DNA of 64,000 nucleotides, taken from contig NW_025335269.1 in the NCBI RefSeq assembly GCF_004798865.1, forward strand, positions 16,109,459-16,173,458. Direction: 5' to 3'. This document shows, in pieces, positions 11,723 through 22,700 of the stretch. The stretch's first letter is position 1. The number at the start of each line of letters is the position of its first letter. A program made the translations under genes and the position numbers. The stretch is from Varanus komodoensis (taxonomy: Eukaryota; Chordata; Lepidosauria; Squamata; Varanidae). Below the pieces are notes generated by a model. The model did no database searches. It worked only from the letters and a program-made list of their open reading frames with translations, and had not been told where the DNA came from.

Positions 11723-12702
11723 AAGTGTGCATCTGATGAAGTGGGCCCTCACCAATGAAAACATATTCTATGATGAACATGTTGAAATTTTGTTGTTGTT
11801 AGTCGCTAAGTCGTGTCCGACCTATCGCAACCCCATGGACAACATTCCTCCAGGCCTTCCTGTCCTCCACCATCCCGCAGAGTCCACTAAAGCTCATACC
11901 AACTGCTTCAGTGACTCCATCTAGCCACCTCATCCTCTGCCGTCCCCTTCTTTTGCCATCTATTGTGCCCAGCATTAGGCTCTTCTCCAGGAAGTCCTTC
12001 CTTCTCATTAGGTAGCCAAAGTATTTGAGTTTCATCTTCAGGATCTGGCCTTCTAAAGAGCAGTCAGGGTTGATCTCCTCTAGGACTGACCGGTTTGATC
12101 GCCTTGCGGTCCAAGGGACTCACAGGAGTCTCCTCCAGCACCACAATTCAAAGGCCTCAATCCTTTGGCGCTCAGCCTTCCTTATGGTCCAGCTTTCACA
12201 GCCATACATTGCAACTGGGAAAACCATAGCCTTGACTATACACACTTTTGTTGGCAGGGTGCTGTCTCTGCTTGTTAGTATCTTTGCTATCTAGATTTGC
12301 CATAGCTTTCCTGCCCAGGAGCAAGCATCTTTTAATTTCTTGGCTGCAGTCTCCGTCTGCAGTGATCTTGGAGCCCAGGAAAATAAAATCTGTCACTGCT
12401 TCCATTTCTTCTCCATCTATTTGCCAGGAAGTGAGAGGACCGGATCCCATGATCTTAGTTTTCTTAATGTTGAGTTTCAAGCCAACTTTTGCACTTTCCT
12501 CCTTCACCCGCATCAAGAGGCTCTTTAGTTCCTCTTCACTTTCTGCCATGAGAGTGGTATCATCTGCATATCTGAGGTTGTTGATATTTCTCCCAGCAAT
12601 CTTAATTCCAACTGGTGATTCATCTGGAAGCACGGAAAGTATGCATCTGATGAAGTGGGCCCTCGCCAATGAAAACATATTCTATGATGAACATGTTGAT
12701 AT
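11714..12702. repeat. Long direct repeat flanking the BovB insertion
   Basis: About 11714-11785 recurs at about 12628-12699 with only a few differences, including the shared blocks GCATCTGATGAAGTGGGCCC and ACATATTCTATGATGAACAT. The left copy begins inside the last codons of the four-helix membrane gene (AAG CAC TGA) and in the right copy the stop reads GGA. The LINE lies exactly between the two copies, so they look like a target-site duplication of about 70 bases, unusually long for a non-LTR element. Confidence 0.75.
11787..12635 (-). mobile_element. BovB (RTE-clade) LINE, 5'-truncated
   Basis: Read on the minus strand, two open pieces match the BovB reverse transcriptase C-terminal half. 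The first, about 12635-12280, contains IKIAGRNINNLRYADDTTL with the catalytic YADD, then KLNIKKTKIMGSGP and DFIFLGSKITADGD. The second, about 12035-11799, contains RMRWLDGVTEAVGM and the terminal KAWRNVVHGVAIGRTRLSD. The region between the pieces is also BovB but out of frame, so the copy is dead. The typical 3' terminus (AGTCGCTAAGTCGTGTCCGA on the plus strand) sits at 11801-11820. It is a 5'-truncated insertion about 0.85 kb long, immediately downstream of a host stop codon. BovB is widespread in squamates and ruminants. Confidence 0.93.
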
Positions 12703-12734
12703 TTAAATGTATCCTAAACTAGTATTCAGATGCA

Positions 12735-12958
12735 CGAGCTACTAGCCTGGCAGAAGTGGACTTTCCTACCCGCTTCTTCCCATAGCAGCCATGGCAATTG
12801 CCTCAGATTTCTATGCAGAAAGTTAAGAGACCTTGCTGAATGGCATGGACTGTGACTGGGAGGAGGATCCTTCAAAATCAGGCAGAGGCACCTACCATAA
12901 GTCAAACCTTTCCTCTTGCAGAAGGCAGATCCAGGATGCTGCATACCTTGTTGCCACA
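12735..12958. repeat. Dispersed repeat of unknown family, copy B
   Basis: Shares with 5925-6105 and 23735-23950 a GCTGAAT block, an AAATCAGGCAGAG block, a CCTTTCCTCTTGCAGAAGG block and a final GATCCAGGAT block. It is the fullest of the three copies in its right half. Family unknown to me. Confidence 0.6.
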
Positions 12959-12959
12959 G

Positions 12960-15900
12960 ATTAAACTATTTCTCTGGAAATTATTACTTTTATCAAAACA
13001 ATATTTTTAAAGAATTTTTATTAAAGTTTTAAACTAATACTGAAAACATCAATCATCACATACATGGGAACTACTGGATCAGCCTCTTACTACATATCTT
13101 TTAACATTCTGTAATCATATTCAGATCCATTTATGATAACTTAAAAACATTTTTAGATCTAAACCAAGTCCCGTTTCTCTAGCCAATAAAAAAAGAAGTT
13201 CCAAATTTGATAGAAGTCACTATCTTCTTTCTCCTTCATCGGTAACGTCAGTCCATCCATTTCTTACAAAGTCCCATTTTTCATTAAAGGAAAGAATCTC
13301 CAAATTTGATGAAAGTCAATATCTTCTTCAGTGGTAACTTCAATCTAACCATTTCTACACAATTCAAGATCTTTTCATTTTTCTAATACTAAACAAAATC
13401 CTCACTAAAATAGTTACAAATAAAATCAGATACATTTCTTGTTTACTAGTATTCTTGTTTACTAGTATTCCAATCCAATATCTACTAAAAAGAAAAACGA
13501 AAGAGAAGAAAAGTTCCAAGTTTAAAAAAGAACTAAAGACTTTTAACCCAATTTATGTTCACATATCACAATATTATTATTTTACTAAGTAACTTACATT
13601 TATAGGAGCCATTTGACAGGAAATATATTATGCACTTGCTATCTGGTAACTGAATGGCTCTCTCGCTTAGCCAAAAGGGACTCCAGAAGGGAATCAGAGG
13701 TACAACAAGGGTTTAGAGTGCAGTCCTGCTTGGAAGGAAATCCAGTGGGATTTACCCTCAGGCAAATGGTCTTTTGGACTGGAACAATTTACCTGCAGGG
13801 CTGGGGAATCTGGGTAACATGTGAAACAGAGGTTTTCTTACTGGAGAACAGAGAAATTTCTTATTTCTTACTGTGCAAGAACAGAGACTTTCTTACTGGA
13901 GTCTGCTGAAACTAGGGGTGCAGCCAAAGTTGGGATGGATATTTGTAAGAGTGCCTGTTTGTCTCCATTTATGCTCTACTTGTAAATGTGTAAATAAAGC
14001 AAACATTACATAGATAAGTCTCTTAACCAAGTGCATTCTTAACCAAGAGAAACTAAATCCATTAATGTGGTAGCTTGGAACTTTACATCACTCACTGAAG
14101 TGGAGAACATGTAACAATAGAAATTGCTCATTACAGGAATGCTAGTGGCACCATAACTTTAATTACAGAGGCATAGGGGTGTGTCAAGAGACCTTGCCCT
14201 TCAATTTGTTGTCTGTAAAAGTGCAATGGTTTATTTTTCCCTACAAAATGAATGAACTGTTTGTTTCTGTGCAAGAAAAGGGTGCATGCAATGCATTGTG
14301 TAGTTTCAGAATAAATCAGCCACCTGTCTGTGGTGGCACTGTTGTTTAGGATATTGTGTTCCAGATTGTGTGTTTTGTAGAATTCAGTAGGAGTCAGTCA
14401 GAAAAGGTCTTGTTTGTACAGCCCCACCCCTTGCATTTATGTAACCAACTCCTGAGCTCGCTGGCATGACACAGCAGACCACAAGGCTTCTATATGATGA
14501 AACTTTGTAAAAATATCCTTTATATATACTGATGATGTCAAGTTAATATTTCAGCTGTTCCACCTGGGGGGTTGTAGCCAATTAATACAATATTATGTAT
14601 TTCCTCCTTTGCAGAAGTAAATCATGTTTAAGACTTCAAAAAGATTGTTCTATCTTTGCCTTCACTGACACATTAATATTTTGAATACCAGAAATATGAT
14701 AGGATCTGGATGTCATCTGATCATTCGCAATAGGATTTCACAAACTTTCTAAGCAAAATGAAATTTCACATTTAAAAAGTTATGCATTTTATAGCATTTG
14801 TTAAAGCGTATGCAGTTACAGCATCTCAGCATAACTTAAGAAAAACCATATCTGCACTTGAGGTACCCTATTGGCCACTTTGGCAGGAAACTGGAAGACT
14901 GGATTGCCGTGAGTATAGTTGTAAGGTGCCATCAAGTTATCTCCAATGCATGGCAAGCTGCAAATATGGCAGCAGGGTGAAAACACTGGTTCAGATGAAG
15001 ATTGCATTTTGGTTTAGTTGCATAGAGAACAACACTGAATTACATGGGAATAAGATACTGGGCTTCATGTCTGTGGAAAGGTTCCCTCATTTCTTTATGT
15101 ACTCAATAGTGAAGAAAAACAGCCATGTCCTTTTTTTCTTAAATCCTACTCCACTTGTTATAGCACAGGTGGTTGGGTTTTTTGTTTGTTTGTTTCTGTT
15201 TTTTGTTTTTGCCAAGAAGAGTCTACATCATACGAAAGGAATTATAATCCACAAAATTTATTCCATTACAAACAGGCTACTATGTAAAGTGATACAGGCT
15301 ACTGCTGTTTTTCTAGCAGCGGACCAATACTGCTACCCCTCCAATCATGCCTACAGTTGTGAGGAAATACATTCTGATCCTTCAGGAGTATTTTCATTTA
15401 TTTGAAGACATTTCTTATGCTCCAGGCGTAAGATATGGCATTGGAAATGGATGCTATAGTGAGCCATGGCACAAATTAAGTTCAGGCAGTAGCAATGCTA
15501 GACACACAATAATCCAACTTTTCCTTGTTTGGAAATGCAACTTGTGGTCTTAGGTTATATTACATTATTCTTACATACATTTCTATACCCCTCATAGCTG
15601 AAGCCCTCTGGTTGGTTCATGATATTCAAGTCACCCATTCAGATTTCAACCAGGCCTGATATGCACCTACAGGGCCTTATGCCTCACTACATTTTCTCTT
15701 CCAAATCCTTCACATGTTCCCTGGGAAATAAACCAAGAGTGCCAGCAGGGAAGCTATGGGCTGGCCTGTATACCAAGGTCCTGCAGCCTAGTGAAGGCCA
15801 CAAATGACCATTCATATAATGGCAGATGATGTGATGGGCACATCAGCACTTGGGTGGATGTCCACATGGGAGAGCACACCAGAGGCTGGCCAACTTCGCC

Positions 15901-16400
15901 ACAGAACCCTTTCCTGGCCAAGTGGACATGCACATAACATGCACAAAGCTTTTTTAACTTCTAAAAGATACCATCTTTTTCTGTAGCAAATGGTGCTTAT
16001 TGACAGAAATGTGTTTAGCATCACAGTAGCAAAAGAAAACCATTTCCTTCTAATCATGATGCTTCGATTGAGCTAAGTTTAAAATTCAAACGTGCAAATG
16101 TTCAGCACATTTCTTTTTTTTCTTTCTTTGCTCAGAACTGGCCAAGAGACCCCACCCCACCCCGTTATCAGAAATGTCCAAGTGTACAAGTGGAGCGGCG
16201 GGTGGAGAGAGCCACACGCTCTGCTCCGAAACGAAAGTAATACACTAAAAAGGGATCCCGTAAGATCATTCAGTCCGGGCTCTAAAACGCCCCCGCTGCA
16301 TTTCTGCAATGGGACTTGCATGGCTACGGAGTTTCAGCACGGCTCCAAAGGTCATCCCCCGAAATGCCAAGCTTAGCCTGCCAGAAAAAGTCACCACTGA
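12960..16400. other. Intergenic region between the four-helix gene and RP9
   Basis: No gene is recognised. About 12995-13590 is AT-rich and repetitive, with an imperfect internal duplication (about 13195-13260 against 13295-13355, sharing CAAATTTGAT-AAGTCA-TATCTTCTT); it may be a LINE 3' end. AATAAA at 13993-13998 could serve the upstream gene. An open frame at 14782-15405 runs through repeat-like and TTTG-rich DNA and is not believed. Confidence 0.55.
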
Positions 16401-16768
16401 ACATGCAGATTCACGCCGCTTGCGCACAAACCTTCGCCTCAAAGGAATAACTGATTCACAGCACAACCCCGCCCTAATTCAGTTGGAAGCGCCTCTCTAG
16501 TCCAGATGAATTTGCACCCCTCTTGGGCTTTTCCTGCGGCTCCCGGAAGGAGACCCCTTCTCCATCCAGCCGAGTTGGAGGAAACGAAAGAGGGGGCGCT
16601 GCCTCGACGGAGGCAGGCCCGGTCGCCCGGAGGAAGTGCCTGCTTCAGCTCCGCCTGGAAGTTGACAGCGAGAGGCATCGCGGGCTGGGCTGAGCTCGGC
16701 TTGGTGGGCTGATCCCTGCTGGCTGGCCGGGCGCACCACCTTCCTTGGGCAGCCCACACTTGCCCACC
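16400..16768 (+). promoter_or_regulatory. GC-rich promoter and 5' leader of RP9
   Basis: The GC and CpG content rises sharply from about 16400 and stays high through the first coding exon, in contrast to AT-rich flanks. No TATA box is evident. This is the expected place for the RP9 start; the exact transcription start cannot be read. Confidence 0.6.
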
Positions 16769-19700
16769 ATGTCACAGGGCAGCAGACACGAGGAGGCCCG
16801 GAGCAGCAGCAGCCGCAAGCGGCACCAGAGCCACGACGAGTCCCAGGCAGGCAGGAGCTCCAGCAGCGGCAGCAAAGGGCACGAGCGGAAGGAGCAGAAG
16901 AGGAGGAAACGCGAAGCGCAGCAGCTGCAACAGATCCAGCATCTGGAGTCCTTGTAAGGCTGCACTCGCCTTCCCTTTCTTTATCTCTGAGAAACTGAGG
17001 GGTACCTATTTTTTCCGGTTAGTTACCCTCACAACAGCCCTGCGAGGCAGGCCCGACTGAGAGAAAACGACCGGCCCAGACTTATCCTGTCAGCTTTATT
17101 GTTGCCTAGTCAGGATTTTAACCTGGATCCTGCATGATTTGCCAGCACATCAGCTTTGGCTCCCCCACCACCACCCCAGATCTGGGATATGCATTTGTGA
17201 GGCAATTTATTGCTAGACATCATAGGATTATGGGGCAAGAAGGAAAACCAGAACCCTGATATGAAGGTGAGACCATCCATCATCACCCCTCTCCCAGCAC
17301 GTCTTTCCTAATCAGCCACCCTGTGCCACAAACACAGGGTCACAGAAAGGCTGTCACAGGGTCATCGGCAAGTGGCACATGCAGGACACGTCGTGCTGCA
17401 GAGCATAAGAAATAACAAGGAATTCCCTAGGAAACAGTCAATGATACCCCAGAAAAATATTTCTTGTTCGCAACTATGATAGCCAGACCCTGAACGGATG
17501 TGAACAAATCCCACCATTAGAATATGTGAAGGAGCATGAAGAGACCCTTCTGGATCAGACCAAAGGTCTATCTAGGTCAGCATTAGGTTCACACACTGGC
17601 CAAGCAAATGCCTTTGGGGAGCAGGGCAGGAGTGCTTTATCATCTTCTCAACAGTGTTTCCTAGCAAATCAGGTCCCCTTTGAGCCTGGAGGCAGCATAT
17701 ATCTAGCCATGATGATCAGTAGCCATTGGGAGCCTTATTCTCTATCAATGTGCCTGAGCCTTCATTAACACTGTCTTAATAATGCAGATTCCATCATTTA
17801 GTTATGTGCCATGTGAAAAAGTTTCTCCTTTTGTCTCATCATCCAGCTTCCTGAAGTGACCCTGGGTTCCAGCATGATAGGAAGAGGGGGAAAAAAATCT
17901 CTCCATTCACTCTCTCCATGCACCTTAGTCATGCCTGCCTCTATGACTCTACACTATGCACTATGGTGACTGTGCCTGCTCATTGCTGGTACCATGTAGT
18001 ACAGAAATATTATTATTAGTAACATAGAAACAGAGCGAGTCAGAATGGCCATCAAGTCTGACTCTAGTCGACTCCACTCACGACATGCCTACCATGTGCA
18101 TGTCTAGCCTATCCTTAAACACCCTCATCAATGGGGCCTCAACCACCTCCCGTGGAAGCCCATTCCATACTGTCGGGGTCCTAACTGTCAGGAAGTACTT
18201 CCTGGCATCCAGATTGAACCTTGATTCCCTGAACTTTGTTGGAGCATGTCCTACCCTCCACTGCAGGGGAGAACAGGTCTCTACCCACCTCCATGTGACA
18301 CAACCACACATACCTATATGTCACCAACAGATCCCCTCGGAGTCTCCTCCTTTCCAGGCTGAAAAAACCCAGTTCCCTCTGTCTCGCCTCATACGACTTT
18401 CCCTGCAACTCAGCCACCATCCTTGTGGCCCTACGCTGCACTGACTCTAACCTGGCTATATCCTTCCTGTAACGAGGGACCCAGAACTGAACATAGTAAT
18501 CCAGTTCCAGGTGTACCAGAGTCAAATAGAGTGGTAGTAATACCTCTCTCGATCTAGAAGCCATGCTTCTAGCTATGCAACCAAGGGTGGTGTTTGCCCT
18601 CTTGACCACTATGTCATGTGCTGACACTCATGTTTAGCCTGCAGTCAAACAGTATCCCAAGATCTGTTTCATAAGTGTTGCTCTCCAGCCACTTGTCCTC
18701 TAACCTGTACTTAAGATACACATTCCAATGCCCCAAGTGCAAGACTTTGCACTTATCTACGTTGAATGCCATCCTGTTGTCTCCTGCCCACTTCCATAGT
18801 CTATCCAGATCCTTTTGGATCTGGAGTACCTGCTCCTCAATTGTGGCCACTGCCCCTGTTTTAGTATCATCTGTGAATTTGATCAGCAGACTGCTCAACC
18901 CTTCTTCCATGTCATTGATGAAAAGATTGAACAGGATCAGCCCCAGAACAGAGCCTGGGGGACCCCACTTGTCACTGGCCGCCATTCTGATGATTAATTA
19001 ACTATTATTAGAAGTATTAGAAGTTTGCATACAGGAAAAAAAAGTCAAGGCTTCCTGGATGTCTGAAAGCACTCTGAGCATTGGTGGGAGCCTGCTATGG
19101 CACTTGCAGGTCACGATTTTGTAGCTGATTGGTCCTTATTTTGTTGTTGTCATAAGTGATCAATGGAAGTTAACTATGCCTGCATTTGTTGTAGCTCTGT
19201 CACCCGGTCTTAGTGCTTGTGATGAGGGATGGCTACTTATCAAGGGAAATGCAGGACTGCCAACATGAAGTACTTCTTCACATTAACATGTAGTTAAACT
19301 GGGGTTTGCTCCTTGAAGAGGTAGTGATGCCCACCAACCTGGACCGCTTTTGAAGTGGACTAGAAGAATTCATGGACACTGGCTACTAGACAAAATCCTA
19401 ACTCCATTGTCAGAAGCAGAAGGCCTCTCTGTACCAGCAGCTGCGAGATAACAAACATGGGGTTCAATTATACTTGAGTCCTGCTGGGGGGCTTCCCATA
19501 GACACCTGAGTTGGGCACTGTGGAAACAGAATGCTGGACCACAGAGGCCTTTGGTCTGATATAGCCAGGCTCTGCCTTTGCTCTTTATAGTGCCGTCTCC
19601 ATCCTTGAGGACTCTGTAGACCCCAATGATTGTCCTGGCTAATTACCCTCATGTTCCAATCTGCAAAATGGCACAGCCTTGGCAAGCCTGCCAAAAACTG

Positions 19701-22700
19701 CCACACGCACACATGTGTGTGTGCAGGTCTCTCTGTGTGTCAGATTGATGGCAGAGGGTTTTTTTAAGGGACAGGCAACCTTCCAAGTTTAGGGAGTGGT
19801 TGTAGCACAGTGGTAAAGCCCGTGCTTTGCATGCCAAAGGTCCCAGGTTCAATCCCAGCATCTCCAGGTAGGGCTGGAAAAACTTGTGCCTGAAATTCTG
19901 AAGAGGTGCTGCCAGTCAGGGTCAGCAAGAGAGGTGCTGATGGTCTGAGCTGGTATAGGGCAGCTTCTGAGGTTGATAGTGCAGTCCTGGCAGTAAGAAA
20001 AGCCTGTGACATTTATCTGTAATGACAAAGTAGAGAAAATAAACAATGGTACTCTTTTTATTATATTATTTACTCATTGTCACAGAATCATAGAATAGTA
20101 GAATTGGAAGGGGCCAGAGGGCCATTGGGTCCAACCCCTGCTCAGTGCAGGAATCCAAGTTAAAATTAGATTATTATTTATACCCCACCTTTTTTCCTTT
20201 CTTGGAACTCAGGGTAGCTTATGTAATTCTCCTCCTCCTCTCAATCTTATTCTCACAATAACAACCCCGTAAGGTAGATTGGGCTGAGAGTCTGTGACTG
20301 GCCCAGAGTCACTTAGTGAGCCATTTTAAGAAGAGAAACTTTACATTTTCCATCAAATACAGCATCTCTGGGAAATAGTATGTTAAAGCCATCATTTTCA
20401 GCCCAAATCAAGTTTAGGTTGTGACTTGCCAGAAAGCACCTTCTTTGGCTCATTCAAAAGCCATATTAACAGGATCATTTTCTCAATATGCTTGCTGTGT
20501 GGGGGTGGGAGAGAATGAAATTATCTGAGTGGTACACTTTTGTGAGTGGGAGTTTCCCATTTTATGTCAACTTAATATTCTGCCTTGCTTAAAACTAAAA
20601 AAAGTTACCAAAGCTATATATTTGATGTATTTTTCAGCTATGAGAAGCTTCCTCCGGGGCTAATTAAGGTATGTTTGACATTTTCTTGTTAAAATAATGT
20701 TTTAAAGGTACTTCTACTATAAACAAGTCCCCTGTGTGACTACAGGTCCCCTGAAGTGAGTGTATTTGAGGCTAGCGCATGGTTAACATTTGCCTCTAGG
20801 TCAGAGTTTTAGCTGATATGCATCCACTAAGTTTCTTCCAGAGAGTAGTATCTTGCCTACCACTTATTTTTCCTTACGCAGGAAGATGAAACTAAACCAG
20901 AGGACTGCATTCCTGATGTACCTGGCAATGAAAATGCACGAGAATTCTTAGCACATGCTCCAACGAAAGGGCTCTGGATGCCATTAGGAAAAGAGGTCAA
21001 GGTGATGCAGTGTAAGTGAGGTGAATGTTTAGGTGTCTGTTATATGTTCCACCACCAAAAGAGATTGAGCTGGTAAAAATGTGAACAGGGTCTTTTTGGT
21101 GGCAGCATCTCAATTCTGATATTCCCTGCCAATGGAGGTGAGAGGCCCCATTTCTGATGGCACTCGGTGGGCAGCAAGAACATTTTCATTACTTTTGCCT
21201 TTTAATGTGTGATTGGAAGTTTTCACTCTTGCTCCTTTTTAGTCTAACACCTTGGTTTTAATGTTATCCGTGTGTGTTTTATTTGTTTCTTATTATATAA
21301 ACCCCTTTGGGGGCCCTGGATTTTCTAAAGCAAGTGAATGAATGAAGGTGAACGCTGTGCACTCTTAATACAGCTTGCAGGGAAATGCTAGGAGTCATAG
21401 GACTTACTTCTGTCTAATCATGCATAGGATTGCACCTTATGTTTCTTTAAGGTGCAGTGCTATGCACATTTAAATAGATAAAAGGCCTACAGCTTCCAGC
21501 ATGCTGCAAGTCTTAGGAATGCTTTTTGTCTAAACTTGCATGGGAATGTTCCTTACACTCTTCCCAACCCAGCAGGTTTGAGAGAAGATCCTGGCTGCCA
21601 TGTTCTTCTCACCTCCTATCATGTGCCAAGTCAACATTTTGGGCCGGGAAGGCTAAATTCTGTCACCTGTACAAATGAATCACATTAAATGAGGTTCTCT
21701 ATGTTAGTATGATTTAGTTTGCACATCTGTATCTACTTAGCTGGGAACAAGCCCAACTGAACTCAGTGGGACTTACCTCTGAGTAGGCATGTTAAGAATT
21801 GCACTCTGAGGCTGCAGTCCTATGTATACCTACTTACTTGGGAGTCAGTTCCACTGATCCCAGTGGGATTTACATCTGAGTAAGCAGGCACAGAAATGTA
21901 TAGTCATTCTGCTTCTCCTGATGGTTTAACATAGGAATGGGGACCTGAGTCCAGATAGCCTTGGACTCCCAACTCCCATCAGCCCCATCCAACATGGTAA
22001 GAAATGGTGGGAGTTGCAGTCCAACATCTGGCGGGACACACTTTTTCCACCCTGGTCTAAGAGCTAAGGAAGGAACTGGAGGTCTTGTCCTGCCTGTCCC
22101 CAGGTTTGGCCTTCCTTCTCTCAGAGGGGTGAAAGTAGGAAGGTCTTTGGTCCCCTCAGACAAACAACAAATAGCTCTGTTCCTCATATTTAAAGTACAG
22201 TGCTGTTTTAAAATAAGATAACCAACTTTTTCCCTTTCTTTTCTGGTGTAAAACTGTACTTCAAAGTTCTAAAGAGGACTTTGTCTTATTTTCTTTTTCA
22301 GGCTGGAGATGTAAACGCTATGGACACCGAACAGGGGATAAAGAATGTCCATTCTTCATTAAAGGCAATCAGAAATTGGAACAGTTCAGAGTAGTAAGTA
22401 AAATATTGCAGCATTAATTCTGAAGGATTGTTCTAGAAATTCTACTAAACTATTCCATCTGATGTTTTTACTTCTTCAACCTGAAGGCAAAAGTACATGG
22501 TACAAGGCTACCTGGTAACATCCAGCCACTGCTGTTGTGGACCTGAGTAGAGGCACATACAGGGGAGAATCTGCTGGTGGGTTGGGCAATTGTTTCCCCA
22601 CCCTCGTTTTCCCTCAGCAGATAGCCCCCATCCTCAGGACTGCCCCAGTATACCCTCAGTCTGTCCAGTTCAAACCACAATTGCCCATATTTATATTAGT

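Noticed and set aside
12248-12706. 152-codon plus-strand frame
   Set aside because: Antisense shadow of the BovB reverse transcriptase.
14782-15405. 207-codon plus-strand open frame
   Set aside because: No splice context or recognisable domain; its middle is TTTG-rich repeat and its left part resembles a LINE tail. Chance frame.
16745-16768. Start of RP9 eight codons upstream
   Set aside because: The codon at 16745 is TTG; the ATG at 16769 has good context and matches the family start better.
16439-16965. Several overlapping open frames near the RP9 start on both strands
   Set aside because: Shadows of a GC-rich promoter and of the Ser/Arg-rich first exon.
19790-19870. Possible tRNA gene
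   Set aside because: A-box and B-box are present, but the acceptor stem does not pair and a SINE body follows.
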